Shown: piece by piece, positions 1 through 13,700 of the stretch | Position numbering within the stretch: the stretch's first letter is position 1 | Layout of the letters: each line of letters opens with the position of its first letter | Assembly (NCBI GenBank): GCA_036785705.1 | Contig: JAWUZG010000018.1 | Coordinates: 4,871,501-4,935,500 of the forward strand | Direction of reading: 5' to 3' | Origin: Acanthornis magna | Lineage: Eukaryota; Chordata; Aves; Passeriformes; Acanthizidae | Length of the DNA: 64,000 nucleotides | Made by a program: the position numbers and the translations under genes | The notes under the pieces: model-generated | Seen by the model: only the letters and a program-made list of their open reading frames with translations | The model's database searches: none | Told to the model about the DNA's origin: nothing

Positions 1-3000
1 ACTGGGGAGAAAAACCACAGCAGAAATGCAAACTTTTAGAACAAATTTGTAAAGAACTTTACATGTGGCACCAGGACAAATCTCACTTCAGAATGTCCTT
101 CACCAGCAACTCACTTGTTCTTATTTGTTTCCTGGTAACTCTGAAAAGCAAACCCAGTGGACTCCCTGGAGCTGTGAGCATGAGGATCAGCAGTTCCTTC
201 TTAAGTGGTCAGTGTCCTGATACTTTTGGTCCTGATTTGCAGTTCTCTTCTTGGATTTAATACTTCTTTTGACTCATCAGAAGAGTTCTGCTGTGGGACG
301 CCTGGGACTCACAAAGTATATAACCTTTTCTGAACAAGCCATGCCTGTACTAAATTATTTTGACAATCTGTGCCAGAACATCATTCCATAGTCCATGCAC
401 TAATGATGCAGCAAATTCACACCAATTATTGAATATCAGACCATTAATACTGATTGCTTTGTTGAAGAAATAGTTTTCCATTACCTTTTTAGAAATGTGA
501 TTTTCAGATACAGAATTATTCAGTATTTCTTTGGGTCATGATTTCTCTTAAGCTGGCAGCTTAATTTCTGATTGCTCTTTTCTGAGCCCATTTTTGTTGG
601 TGATCTCCTGTGTGATTCTTAATTTCTTCAGCTGACTGTGTGCAGTGACACTTCATTGATTTTGTGCTTTGAAACCGGTGCTATCCCGATTCTCTCTGAT
701 ACCATGGAAGCAGGGAAGGGTTGTAAAGGCTATGATGGTGGGATACACATATTGGCATGCTCTAAAGTGAACATCCTTTTCCTTCAGCAATGCTCAACTC
801 TAGACCTTTCAGTTGTTCTGCTGCTCTGACACTACACTCCAGAAGACGCATAGATATTTTGGCTATAATAGCAATGTCTAATGAGAACTATAGAAAGAGT
901 AAATAGATTCACTCTGAACTTTTGGGATCATTCACTGTGAGCAGAGAATGAGGATCCCAGGGGGACTGAACAGTTCTGCTTCCTCCTGTTTTCATAGGAG
1001 CTACATGTGTAAAGACCTAATCAGGGCAGAAACCTCAGACATTAGCATTCTCTAGTATGTATACCTTTTGAAACACTAAAAATAACTCTTTCTGATTAAA
1101 CACATGGATAGCTTTCTATCCCTTTAGTGTGTTTTTAGTCAACACACAGATTTGGATGGGTGGTTGGCTTCTCAAATTTTCCAATTAATGTTGTCCCCAA
1201 ACACTCAGTTCTCACTCAGTCAACACTACCGTTGACAGCAATGCCAGGTAGGGCTGCAGGGCAAAGGCTGATAGCAAAGATCTTAGTACAAGACAAATTC
1301 ATTAGACAAACTAAATAATTTAGGCACATTTGAAAAGCAAATGAATGTAGAGGTGTTCCCTTATGATTATGGCTCACATGGATTTTTTTAAGAGGAAAAA
1401 CATAAATTAATAAAGGCAAGAATGTCTTTAATGACAATATTAGTGGCTGCCCTGTGGCTATTAAGACATGCACTCATTGTAGACTATATTGATTTTCCCA
1501 TCGGATAAAATTCTTTGTTTAAATTGTTACTTGCAGCTATAATCCAGACTGGCTGTGTTGGTCATTGTCATGATAAAATGTGGTGAGAAAGTTTTTCATT
1601 GGAGCCCTGACCACATATTTTCAGAAAGACCCCTTAACAACACCAGGGAGAGTCAGATGCTGCCTATAAGTGCAATAGTCACTGCTATTGTAGAAGCCAT
1701 GGTGCCATTGATTAATGGAATGAATTACAGGCTCACAAATTCTATTTTATCTAGCAACTACCAGTTCTTTACATCACACACTGTGTGAATTTACTGAATT
1801 TGAAAATTAAATGCCTGACCCAGTGAACATTCACAAGAAGTTTCACAGAGTTCATCCGAAACCCTAGTATATGTACGTAAAGGGTTTGCCCATCTACAAG
1901 AGAACTTTACACTTGGCAGTTTCCTGCTTTATTCAGGAGGAAATGGTCAGTTAAGATGGAGGAGGTTTGTTCTGCCCATCTCTGGCCCTGATTTTTACTT
2001 GAAACAGTTATATGAATAAAGATATAAGTTTAGTGATTTACAGGACATATATGAATGACTAGAAAAACTCTTCATAGGACAAGAGAAAAATAAAGAGAAG
2101 CTGAAAAATGTGGATGCAAAATGCCTTTTCCACATTCTCCATAACCAGCCAATACTGTACAAGTTTTCTTATGCTGTTTTGAACCACGACATTAAAATTT
2201 ATAATTGTTTCTCTAAAATATTGTGTTGGACACCTTTGCCTTGTATGCTTCACCATTTGTTATCAACCATAAATAATTTGACTTACGGTTTATGTTTCAC
2301 TCATTCTGTTTCAAGGACAGTCATCTAAAGCTTTCTCCCACTTCAATATTCTCAGACCATTTGAGGTCTTCAAACCCTTTCCTTTACTGCTGAAGCAGGA
2401 AAGAAATCAAAATCCAGCACTGTGGGATAGAATGTGGCCCTAACTGGACTTAGTGCAGGTGCAGTAACCTCTTTCCTGAAACAGCATTTTCATTGAGTAA
2501 TTCTTTGCCTATCTCATGTTACAACAGAGTGGAAGTTCGTGGTGCCCTTTGGGTGCAGAGAGTCCTCTGGGACCGAAGACTTATCTTACAAGGCAGTGAT
2601 TTATTCTGCTGCACAGAGATACCAAAAACTGCCTGAAATACCATTAAATGCATTATATTAAAATAAAAAGTAGTTTTCAGCAATCATTTGGTAATGGAAG
2701 CAGCGTGTTCTTTTGACAAGAGTTATGTTTTCATATGAATCATGCACGGGAGAGCAGAACACTTAATCAGATCTTCAGAGAAATTCAGATATGCTTCACT
2801 AGGAATATGGAGCTCCTTTTCTGTAGACCTCTGCAATTTAAAGCTGCTTATCTTCCTCTGCTTTTTGGTCCTTGAAGGGCTGGGTTCCTGCAGAAGAGGA
2901 CTGAGTGTTTCAGATTTTTTGAGGGGCAGCTCCCAGAAATTTCTGTCTTGAATGACTTCTTACCTTTCAAGGGTACTGTCTGGTATTGCCTAAATTATAG

Positions 3001-3639
3001 CTGTTCCTGACTAGGAGAAGAGGAGTGGTTGGTGGCACGGCTTGGGGCCAGTGGAAGAGTGAGTGCTGTCTGTGAACAAGCAATAAATTCTCTGCCACCA
3101 TGCGCCAACCACCTATGCACACAACACACCCATGAAGGCTAAGTGTAGTGGCAAAAGAATCCTGTGGAATGGCTCCAGTCCCTTCTTCCCTTTCTTATTG
3201 CCTTCTTGGATCACTCAGCCATGCAATCAGAATTTAAAAAATATTTGAATATTTTCCATTTTGGATGCCTAAATCCTTTGGAAAATTTAACTATTAGATC
3301 AAGATTCCTTAATCCACGATTTGGGAGAATACATACTTGATGTTTTGGTAGATAGGCACGCCAATTCTATAGTAATAGAGGTCTTATATGTCTTGAAAGA
3401 AGAGGTACAGTCACTTTTGATGCTCTTACAGGCCTTGCCTACCAGGAGAATAAATGAGAATCAATGTATAAAGGAAGTCAGGAAGAGCTGCTTAAGAGTT
3501 TGCTGAACAGAGATGTCATTTTTGATAAATTCTTCATGTCAAATGCCAACAAGGTTAAAAAAGGAACGAGTGCTGTAATTGTGATATCCTGTTCAGGTTA
3601 CACTACCCTCAGGGAAACTGCTACTAATGACTGAATTAA

Positions 3640-4010
3640 TTAACGAGAAATTGTTTTATGTGTTACAGAATTTAAACCAGCCCCCTGCCCCAGTTTCCCT
3701 GTCTGCTTATTTTTGCAAGAGTGTGAACAAAGAAGCCATTTGCCAATGCTTTGTTAACCTGTTACTCTCGCTAAGCATTTCCGTGTAATGCTGCGGAAGG
3801 CAGGGTTGTGTGCATTACAGCTGGGAGCAATGTCTTCTTGGATCACATACTTTGCGATCATTGTGTAGAAAAGTGTAAAACAAGTACCTTCAGAATCCAT
3901 GATCGCAGTTTTTGGCATTATAACCACTTCTTTCTAAGCTTGTCTACATGATTCGTGCCATGGCGCTGTGGGAACAGATATGAAGAGATAAATTCAGTGA
4001 TGCAGCTTCC
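3640..4010. promoter_or_regulatory. candidate conserved noncoding element
   Basis: A complex, non-repetitive stretch that stands out from its AT-rich flanks. It starts beside a homeodomain-type TTAATTAA-like core near 3,636-3,645 and continues through mixed sequence without low-complexity runs. No open frame of note crosses it. This is a judgement on texture only. Alignment across bird and mammal genomes would be needed to show constraint. Confidence 0.2.
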
Positions 4011-6259
4011 TATTTAACTTCATACTTTTAGAACACCTTGGAAATGCAATGGCCAGTGCATTATTTATATCACAGGGTTTTTTGTTGTTTCTCTTAAGTA
4101 TCATCTAAATAAGCCTCTTGAGAAGATGAATGTCATGCGGGGCAAGTTTTTCCCGTAATTCTTACTCCTTTGGGATTATACAATTATCCTTTCATGCTAA
4201 AATTGTTTTTTCTTCACAAATATTTACAGGTATTCTGCCATTACCTAAATTATAAAAATGGCCTGTGCAAAAGACTGGCTCATTTATGTATAAGATACTG
4301 CAGTTTTGTTGGTAAGAGCTGAATAATATAAGCATCCCTGCTTTTAACAGGATTATGTGACACATGGGGTACATATAGATAAGGTTGCACAATGCATCTT
4401 TAGTTTCTCTTTATCAATCTGAAAGACAGCTCCTTTTCAGTTCACAATTGCAGACATATTTTGTTCTATTTGAAAGAATGCAAGAAATATTTTCCTGATT
4501 TTTATCTGCTTTTAATTAGGCTTCTACAACAAAGAAAGCATTTGTTACATTTTTTCAAGCAAGGCAACAAAGAAAAAAATGCTCTTCATTCAGATACAGA
4601 CTTGCCTTGAGTGAGAATTGCTAAATTAATATTAATTTTAGTCCTCTCTGCCTCTGGTAATGTGGAACTTAGATTTTGCAAAAAAGACATTATTTCATTT
4701 TGCTTGGAGTTTTTATAAGTCCAGTGATAGACTGGATTATAAGACGTGTACATGGCTCAGATGTGTAGATGGCTCCTGATGTGGACGCAGGGTCACCTGT
4801 CTCATCATCTACTTCAGTGACTTTGTGACACAGAATAATACCAAAAAACGCCACAATATTTATTATAAACTAGAAAACAGAGAGAATCTGATAGTAAAAT
4901 CTTGGACCCCAATGAAATTAACAGTGAACTCCATGTTGATTTCCCACTGGCTAGATTTTCAGCGGGGGTTTGTATAGTTTTATTTCTTTTGAATGCAGAA
5001 AATTGGATGGAAGTATGTTTACGGAAGTTATATTTTAATAAGGTACTTCCCTGCTCCTGCCTATGAATGCAGGTGTTTCTGTCACCAGAAGATCAACAAT
5101 ACAAGTTCATAAATCGCTACTCAGAACAGCAGAAAACTGAGATCTAGTACCTTGAGAGAGTTTAGTCTTCTTTTACTGAAAGAATCCTTCTGGGAAAAGT
5201 AAAACCTTACACATAAAATTCCCTCTTCAGTCTTACAGATGGGTTGGATTTTCTTTTCAAGTCCAAGCTTTTTGGGAGTTTGGTAGGCTCAAGTGTTTCT
5301 GTGCCTAGATTGATGGTATCATTTTCACGGGAAAAATATACTTTGAACAAAAAAGAGACATTTAACTTCTTGACTATGTGTAAAAGCATTTTTTTTTAAC
5401 TGTAGGAGTTTTGCAACATTTATATTGTTTGTGTATTGTTGTTTAATATGCGCAGTTTATAAATATTATTTATATATAAGCAAAATATTTTAAAAGTGTA
5501 GTGTTGGTATGTTTTTGGTCTAGAATGAGCGATGTGTTATTGCAATACAAATCTGAATTTTAAATTGCAAATTTTAATTTATTGCAAAAATCTGGGTGGA
5601 GTTTGGGACACTAGTTTTGCAACCAAATGATGACACTGTGCATCAGCTGAACACATGTAAAAAACTGTGTACACACATTTAGCAAGTGCAAGACAAAGGA
5701 CATTGTCATCTATCTATTTTCAGTGGTTTAAAAAATTATTGTTCTTTTGCTGTTAATTTTTATCCTTCAGCTGAAAATTACTATCCCTCAAACATAATTT
5801 GATATTTCAATACAAAGTAAACTGGTTTATAAACCATAAATTTGGTTTATTTGAACTTAAATATTCTCCTAAAAGAAAACTGGTTTTTTTTCTGGTACTT
5901 ATTTAATGAGAGCAGTTTAAGGCCAAGGCTAAAAAATAGACTAAATTATTGCAGAGTAATTACCCTTAGGCTTCTGCACACACTGGGATCTGGACTACAA
6001 GTCACTTATTCTGGAATGGAGCATCTATACATGCACACCAGAGAGCTTTCCTGGGACAATCTATTCCACTTGAGTTACTCCAGTTAATTACTTTATACTG
6101 AGGAGTCTTGAAAGTCAGTTCTGCCTTTAGCATTGAAACGTACTCAGAAAAAAGAGATGAATTTTCTTGAAACAACTTTACCACGAAACAACGCATTAAA
6201 AGAAACAGTTGGGATTGCAAAGAACTACTTTGTGATACTTTTGAAAATCTCTTGGCCAT

Positions 6260-6660
6260 TGGTATAACACACAGAGTGCCAGAGCATCCCACAGCCAGCA
6301 CTAGGAGTAGGCTGGCTTGCAGCAGGGGAGGGTTTGATCCCACGTTTGCCGTCACAGATGTTTGTCCAAAGAAGGCCCCCATGCTGCTCACAGTGATGTA
6401 CGTGCCTCTTACCCATAAGCAGCGCTGCTGATCTCATGGGGCTCGCCTGAGCAAAATGCACATGCGAGTTGTTTGCTGATTTGGGGCCAAAGCATGCAAA
6501 TGCTGATTGAGCAGCGCCCTGTGCACAATTCACCATCTCTGGATGCAAAGGGAAGTGCGTTCTGGTGTGTTACTGCACCATGTGCCGCACCGCTCTCTGA
6601 GGCTTCTCCTCATTGCTGGAGAACCTCATTAAATTAATATGAGGCAGCAGGAATATCAGC
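6260..6660. promoter_or_regulatory. candidate conserved noncoding element
   Basis: A GC-richer, complex segment in an AT-rich setting. It contains a POU octamer (ATGCAAAT) at about 6,494-6,501 and several CAGC/GCTG motifs. Short overlapping frames occur on the minus strand but none looks like a protein I know. It could equally be an unrecognised exon; I see no convincing splice-site pair. Regulatory function is inferred. Confidence 0.2.
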
Positions 6661-8425
6661 AAAACAACAGCTTGATCCAATCTGAGTATGTTCCTTTGCT
6701 CCCACAGCTTCTGGCTGTGAGCCTCAAGAGTTAATGGAAATTGGCAAAAACGAGTATGTCCCACTACGGGCAGCTCATGGCATTAAACAATTATGCAAGA
6801 ATTTTTCCTTGGAAGCTATTAGGGATGATGACATTGCGCTTAATATTTGACCTTCCCAGCTTCAACTGCTCAATACCTCTTACTGTACACAGAAATTGCC
6901 AAAATCCCACCTAATGAGCTGAAAAATGACATATGACAGATCTGATGGCTAACTGCAGCTAGGAGAAGAAAGACTGCTACAGAACAAAAATTCCCAATCT
7001 TGCTTTTTTTCTTTACTTTTTCCACTTATAAAGAGTGTTTAAATATGTAATTTGAAGGCACAGATAATTAAAAACTTAATTCAAACAAACTGAATTCAGG
7101 CAAAGTTCTGTTGTTTTTAATGTCTTTTTGGCTCAAATCTGCAATTTGTTCACAAAGTTATTGGGTACTCATAAGATTTCGGGTTTTTTTCTTTCTGGGA
7201 AAGCTGTTTTGGTCTTTTTCCAAGGGGCACTGTTTCAGTTCCATTTATTCCTGGGAGATTTACACCCAGTTAACTCTTTTGACTTCAAGGAGAGGGAATA
7301 GTTCTTAAATTAAACTGTAATAAAAATGTTCCTAGGAATAAGAGAATCATGAGTGCATCCCGCTGTACCATTGAGTCAGTGTGTACAAATCATAGTGTAT
7401 TTATAAATGATGCTATTGTCTCTTCTCTCTCCTTCATTATTTAATTTTCATCTTAAAAGGCCACCACTAAAACTGCTAAACTTACTCTAGAAGTAGAAAA
7501 TAATTTTCAGCAGCTCTAGTTCAGTTTCATTCAGACAAAACTCCTGTCCTACTTTTGATAAGAAACAGTGGAGGTAAAGAAATGAAACTTTAAATGTTAA
7601 TTGATTTTCCTATGCAGCCCCACAGCTTTATTTTGCAGAGACCTTGGGATCTCTCACTTCAAATAACATCAATCTGAAAAAAAAAATTGGCAAAGAAATG
7701 AAATTGAAGAGTTTTATGAAGTTGTTTATATAATGTACCCCTCCTATTGTAATCAGTGATACAATGTAGGGACTTGAACTCTGAAAACAGTGCATCCTCT
7801 AAGGGACCTGGATAAATAACATCAGTAAATGAATGGTATGCACACAGCCCTGGGAAAGAGCCTTAGTTTCTCTGCTCTTCATCACTTGTGTGGCTGAACA
7901 AGTTTATTATAACTTTATTTTCCCATTAGTTTCCTACTTCTTTGACACATTTTGAGAGGGTTTTTGATGCATTGTAACTTTTTTTGGACCCTCAGTCCCC
8001 CCATATATTGTCACTTCTACTATCACTAAATGTTAAACCTTGATTAACTTCATGAGATTTTTGTAAGGGAATGAAACGCTGTGCATGTCTTTGGGGCAAG
8101 GGTAAGCAGACGTTTTATCCTACAGCATCTGAAGTCAAAGACTTGGTCAACCAGGACTACAGGGTGTGCCATCTTCAGAGGTCTAAGCATAGTATGCTGT
8201 TGAAAGGGTGTATCTGTTCTCTTTCCCATGAGGTCAGCAATTTTGAAGGCACCTAATTAAATTCTTCATTAACTCCTCAGAAAGAAGAGAAGAGGAAATA
8301 GCAAAGAAATCCATGATTTAGGAGATTACAGATGAGCCAGTAAGAGTTCATCTTGAACTTGAGTTTTGAAACAGAAATATTTTCAAGTATAAAGAAGAAA
8401 AAATGCCTAGCCTTACAAGACTGGG

Positions 8426-8442
8426 TTTTTTTTTTTTTTTTT
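8426..8442. repeat. poly-T tract
   Basis: Uninterrupted run of 17 T. No element resembling a retroposon lies directly next to it, so it is treated as a simple repeat. Confidence 0.9.
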
Positions 8443-9189
8443 AGTTTTGTTAAACTGCATCCAAAATGCCTTTGGATTGTTACACAAGAAATGAAATGTT
8501 TTTAAATGATATACGGAGCCAAATTCAGAGATGAGATTAAATCCCTTCTTGGTTTTACAATCTTTTAGGATTTTTTTAAAGACTGTATGTGATTGAGGTT
8601 TAAGAAGCTGAACTGTCATGACACACGTAGGGAGGGGCAGGGAGGGTTTCAAAGGCTGAATTTAAGCAGGCTACTTCAAGTTGTTGAAGATAAAAGATGA
8701 GAGGGGCTTAAAGTTCAAGCACTGACATCCAGCTAAAGGCAACCACATGGTATCTGTGGACTTGAATTTGGGCAAAACATGTTTAAGTCCACATACAAAA
8801 CAATATTTAGGCAAATCTTTGAAAATGTATAGCAGAGCATGTATGACTAAAAAGTCTGAATTATTTATGGGCCAATGTACATTGGGCAAGTGTAGGATAC
8901 AGTGTTTTGGGGTAGATTTTTCAGTTTCTATGGTTTGACCATAAAAACAGTTTTACTGTGGTTAAATCATAAAACAGAGCCTCTTGGAAAAATACCTGGA
9001 TATTCCACGTGGAGTTAGCAGAACGCAGTTCCTGACTGTACTAGCAAACAGAGCAAAATAGCACCATGAAGTGTAGCTCCAATGCAAATAAAAAAGGCTC
9101 TAAAATTTACAGGTGAGTGTTGTGCAACACGAACACATACACATGCACACAAACAAAAGTTTACACTAAATTTTTGCTGGTTTGGGAGG

Positions 9190-9770
9190 GAATTCAGCTT
9201 TCAAATTGATTAAGAGAGCATGCCTAATTAGAAACATTTATCACATGTACACTCACAATGGCCTTTTTGTTTTCGCTCTTCATTTGAAATTGTATAAATC
9301 ACAGGAAAATAAGTATCTCATATCCAAAATGCCCATCTCTTTGTTCTTTTTTATTTGATTGCAGTCAGATGAAAACCACTGCTTTGAAATAGAGGCAATG
9401 GCCAGAGGCCTATTGATTGCCTGTAAACAGAAACAAAAAAGCGGCCCTGGTAACATTTAGAATGGTTTATCAGTGATCAAAGCACAGGAGGTGCTGTCTA
9501 GACAGCCTAGGTGTGGACTAGCAAATGGATTTCATTAGGGGTCCTCTACTCTGGTGCCATTGTTTCAGCTCTGCTCTTCTTCAGGCCAATCTGTGATTGA
9601 TTTCCAGAGAGGTGCCCAAGTGCCTGTGGCAATGGGATAAAGCTTACAGGACTTTGCTTGTTCTGACAAGGCAGAGTAGCTGCCTATCACATTAGCGCAA
9701 AATGACACTTTCATTTACTTCCACAGTGCTTTGAAACAAATACTTTCAGCTACAGCAATTGCTCTTTGCA
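9190..9770. promoter_or_regulatory. candidate conserved noncoding element
   Basis: A long complex stretch without repeats or usable open frames. Motif-like pieces include a TGTAAACA-type forkhead core near 9,422 and a TGATCAAAG-type TCF/LEF core near 9,474. These short motifs occur often by chance. Regulatory function is inferred from texture, not shown. Confidence 0.2.
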
Positions 9771-10353
9771 GCTTGAGCTCTGGAGTCAGCTTCTTGTGTT
9801 CCAGAGTGTAAAAGCTTGTGAAATAATTTCTGAAGTATCTTACAGATAAAAAGGGCCATATTCTGACATCTCTGACACTACCATACTTCCTTCTTCTTGC
9901 ATAGTCACAATTTTTGTTTTAAGGATACCTTTTATTTATTATGTTATGAGGATGTTTTTCACTACTGGGGAGGACAGCCTCGCTTTTTATCCTTAAAAAT
10001 TCCTGTATGCATCCCACATGTGCCGGGCCTGCCTGTAAGGATACTTGGCATTCACTAACTGCTGCACTAAATCACGGGACTCAAATTATTCAAATGGTTT
10101 TACTACAACCCCTAATGTGAAAATGCAGGGCTAAGTTAACTTACGAAAAGGCCTCACATTCAGCTGGTGCAAATTACCAAATTATTATAAACTACCAAAT
10201 TACCAATGTGCAAGAGCAGCAGATGTGGTCCGTGCTGCCTCAGCCTCTCCACTTTGTGCTGTTTCACAGGTGACCTGATTGCACTGCTCAGACACAGCTG
10301 CTGCTGGATGAACTCCTAGGGAAGAGGGTAGAGGCATGTGGCAATCCTGCCTG

Positions 10354-10765
10354 TCACAGAAACACAGAATTGTTAGGGTTGGAATGGATTTCTGCAGATC
10401 ATCTACTCTGACACCCTGGCAAGGCAGGGTCACCTGGAGCAGGTGACACAGGAATGCCTCCAGGTGGGTTTGGAATGTCTCCAGAGAGGGAGACTGCCAC
10501 CCTTAATGCAAAGAAGTTCCTCATGTTTGGCTGGAACTTCTTGTGTTTTAGTTTATGAGCATTGCTCCTCATCCTTTCACTGGGCAGTATTGGAAAGAGT
10601 CTGGCACCATCCTCTTGACACCTGCCTTTGAGATATTTATGTGCATTAATGAGATTCCCTCTGAGTCTTCTCTTCTCTGGACTGAACAGGCCCAGCTCCC
10701 ATGCCTTCTCCTCGTAAGAGAGATGCTCCAGATCCCTGTCTTGATATCTTCTGTGTTATTTCCTC
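10354..10765 (-). mobile_element. CR1 LINE fragment, 3' end, minus strand
   Basis: The plus strand reads as the reverse complement of a CR1 3' region. It opens with the CACAGAA-type terminal motif and GGTTGGAATGG, then shows a recognisable CR1 body: a CACAGGAATGCCTCCAGGTG segment, the 'tctccagagaggga' stretch, 'aagaagttcctcatgtttggctggaacttc', and 'agatgctccag'. The CR1 sense strand is therefore minus. The fragment is 5'-truncated and diverged, with no reverse transcriptase coding. It is the longest CR1 remnant in the window. The inner boundary is approximate because similarity fades after about 10,745. Confidence 0.9.
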
Positions 10766-13700
10766 TGAGTCATTGTTTTGGTTTTGTGGATCCCACAAAT
10801 ACCACCAAGGTTATGGACCTCTTGATAGAGACAGTACCAGGCTGGAAGCTCCAAAGGCTGCTGTTACTGCTAATAGAAGAAATATATGGAACCTCTACTG
10901 CAGAAATCAGTGCTTCCTCCCCAGCAATGGGATGTCAGAAGACCTTGTGTGCTCCACACCAGAACCAGTGGTGCAGTGCTTGGGTAGGGAGTTCTGAGCA
11001 GGATCATTTCCTTCAAGGCTTTCATGGGCTCCTTATGTTACTTTGAAGAAGTCTGAAAATATTGAGGAGCAGAAATCCAAAATGCAGTTGGTGAAATTAT
11101 TTGGGCAGCTGAAAAATGAATTAAACAACATTTTGTTATTGCTTAATTTTTAATGTATGGAGCTATAACCGTGACTGCTGCCACACAACAAAAGTCTTTG
11201 TGAGGCTACAAATACTATGTTAGTAAGACCTCTTTAATACCCTCTGGACTAGGGCTAAATGAAAGCATTTACTTTACAGATAAAATGTTGACCAGTGCTT
11301 TGACTTCAAGTGAAAAAGCCTTTTTTCCAGACTTTTCAAAAAATGAAAGATGGAGAAACTGGCCAGGTGGTACCAGGGGTCAAAGGGTCGTTAAAAAAAA
11401 AATGGATTGGAGCTTGATTAAGACACTGAGGGCTTTGCCATTTCCAGATATTGGCTCTGCCTAGCCAGGGTGAAAAAAAACATCACTTCAGGGTGGTGAT
11501 TTTGTTAAGGAATCTCTATCTATTCAATATTAGGGGAAGAGCAACACAGTGTTAAAGGCATGTGCAAGGTCTGTGTGCCATGTGTGTGCCTGTCATGTAG
11601 CTCCTGAACAGCCAAACTATAAACCAAAAGATTCATACCATCGGCTCTGGGAACTGAGGATTTTATGTCCCAGGCTCACAGCTGACCCAGGCTGGATGTT
11701 GAGATGGTGACCAGGCATCACCTTCCAGGATAGCAGTCCAACAGCAAGCTCAGGTTCCAGAGGCTTCAAGGGCTCATTGGATTCAATAGATGTAGTCACT
11801 CATATTGTTACATTCAATAACCATGCAGTTCCATTACAGGAAATTGCCTATTGATTTTTTCCCCCTACCATTTCAGTCTAATTTTTAATTTACGTATTTT
11901 ATTACTAAAGACAAAATGCCATGAACTGTGAAGACTGTTAAAGTTTCTAAAAATGTGTTTCCATCCTTCCCACTCATTCTGTTTTAACCCATTCCATTTC
12001 TAGTCCATTGCAGAGATGGATTCACTTCTGGTTTGGAGCTATTAGAAGAATAAATTTAGTGATAGTTGAAAGAACAAGGGATGAAAACTGGGGGACATAG
12101 AAAAGTTACTAAAATATTTTTGCAAATCTGTGTCTGAATCAATGATGCAGAAGAAAGAAAACATATTGAAGGATGTCTCCACATCCCTGTCTTGTAAATG
12201 TAGTGACCAGAAATGAGCATTTCTTTGTCCTGATTTATTGTTTTCCTCAACACTTAAGTGATACAGTGAGTATAAGCTGAACTGGGAAAGTTTTCAAACC
12301 ATTTTGAGTAATTATCTGCTGTTTACTGGAACATCTTTCCCAAATGAAATCTTCACACATGCAAAAATTAGTATTTTTATGCATAATTTCCTTACCATCA
12401 TAAAAACATGGGGGTAATACCACAAAACCATTCAGTGAATTTGTTTATTAAGGTCTTTCTTTGGCCCAGTAAAAAGTTTAAAGATAACTTTCTTAGAAAA
12501 AAATCTTTCTAGCTTTCTTGGAAAAGACATTTCTAACTTCTTAGAAGTTATATTTACATTCCTGTTTTCTAAACAAATTATGTTAACGTAAACATTATTT
12601 CTTAGTGAGAGAACAAAGTGCTTTTCCAAGGAGTTATTGCATTGCGTGATAAAGTTGTATGAATGGTAAAATTGGGTGAATGCCCCCAAAAAGGCACATT
12701 TGTGTGTGTGTGCCCTGTTTAGGCATAGACTATTTAAGCATTTCTCAGCGTTCCTGTGCTGAAGTCAACTTTACTGTGACTTAGATCTCATTAAAGATAG
12801 AACTTCATACTTACTGCAGTAGATCATGCCTGTCTGTACTGAACTTTTCAAACATTTCAGACACAGCTTTTTAACAAACACATCCTAATGAAATGCTGTA
12901 GACCTTTATCCACTCAGCTTCACTGAGACCACAATTTGCCAGGCATTTGCTCGGAAATGTCCAAAAATGTTTTGCAACAGCAGTTATGTGCCTGAGCTGA
13001 CCTTTGCCTGGTGGTGCAAGCTCCAAGTGCAGAGCCTCTCGTGCCATTGCCAAGAGCTGAATTTCCATCATATCTGTTGCAGTTTTCCATTGACTTTTGG
13101 ACAGGCCTCTGACAGTGATCAATTAGCCCTTTCCTACTGCAGTGAGTGGTGTGGTGGTTATCACATTAGCAGACCTGTCCCATTTCTGAGCTGTGCCCTA
13201 TTTTGGATCAGTCTTTGTCTCTTCCCTTCTCTCACTGACTCTTTTCTTTTGCTTCTCTTGGCCAGAATAAGATATTAAGATAGTCCATCACCCACCATGC
13301 TTTGGATTACTTAAATATATTCCCCTCCCTTCCTCTTCCTGGCCTGCTCAGGCTAAACTGCCTCATGCCATGTGTAGCCCCAAAGGAAATTTGAAACTTG
13401 AATAACCTCAATAAATCTCATCCCTTGCTCTGGCATCTGGGTGTCTTACAAGATGTGTAATGAGATGTTCAGGGTCTCAGCCGCTGGGAGATGCTTTTTG
13501 CTGCCTGCAGCTTTCACAGTCAGCTGGGAAAGAATGATTTAATCATTTAAGAAATGCTAAACGACCAGGTGTGCCATTTTTTGACTTCTGTGCTCACTTC
13601 TCAGTGCCACAATTCAAAGGGCAGTTCCTGGCCTCAAGACATTTTTTAATACAAAGTAGCACTTCCAAATGTATGTTTTTCCTGAGTATTCCCTCTGCTT

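Larger units (their letters stand above)
1..10353. other. AT-rich noncoding block, no gene recognised
   Basis: This stretch holds no coding region that I recognise. Open frames are all short (the longest about 129 codons on the minus strand at 6,002-6,391, starting only at GTG) and overlap frames on the other strand. CpG is scarce. I see no CR1 or other interspersed repeat here. Three sub-blocks, listed separately, have a more complex composition and could be conserved noncoding elements. The interpretation as intergenic or intronic DNA is inferred from the absence of coding signal, not from alignment. Confidence 0.7.

Noticed and set aside
6002..6391. 129-codon minus-strand frame
   Set aside because: Starts at GTG, overlaps other frames, and has no recognised domain.
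10555..11046. 163-codon plus-strand frame
   Set aside because: Its first 200 bases are the antisense of a CR1 fragment, its other half has no recognised content, and there is no sign of splice sites or conservation.
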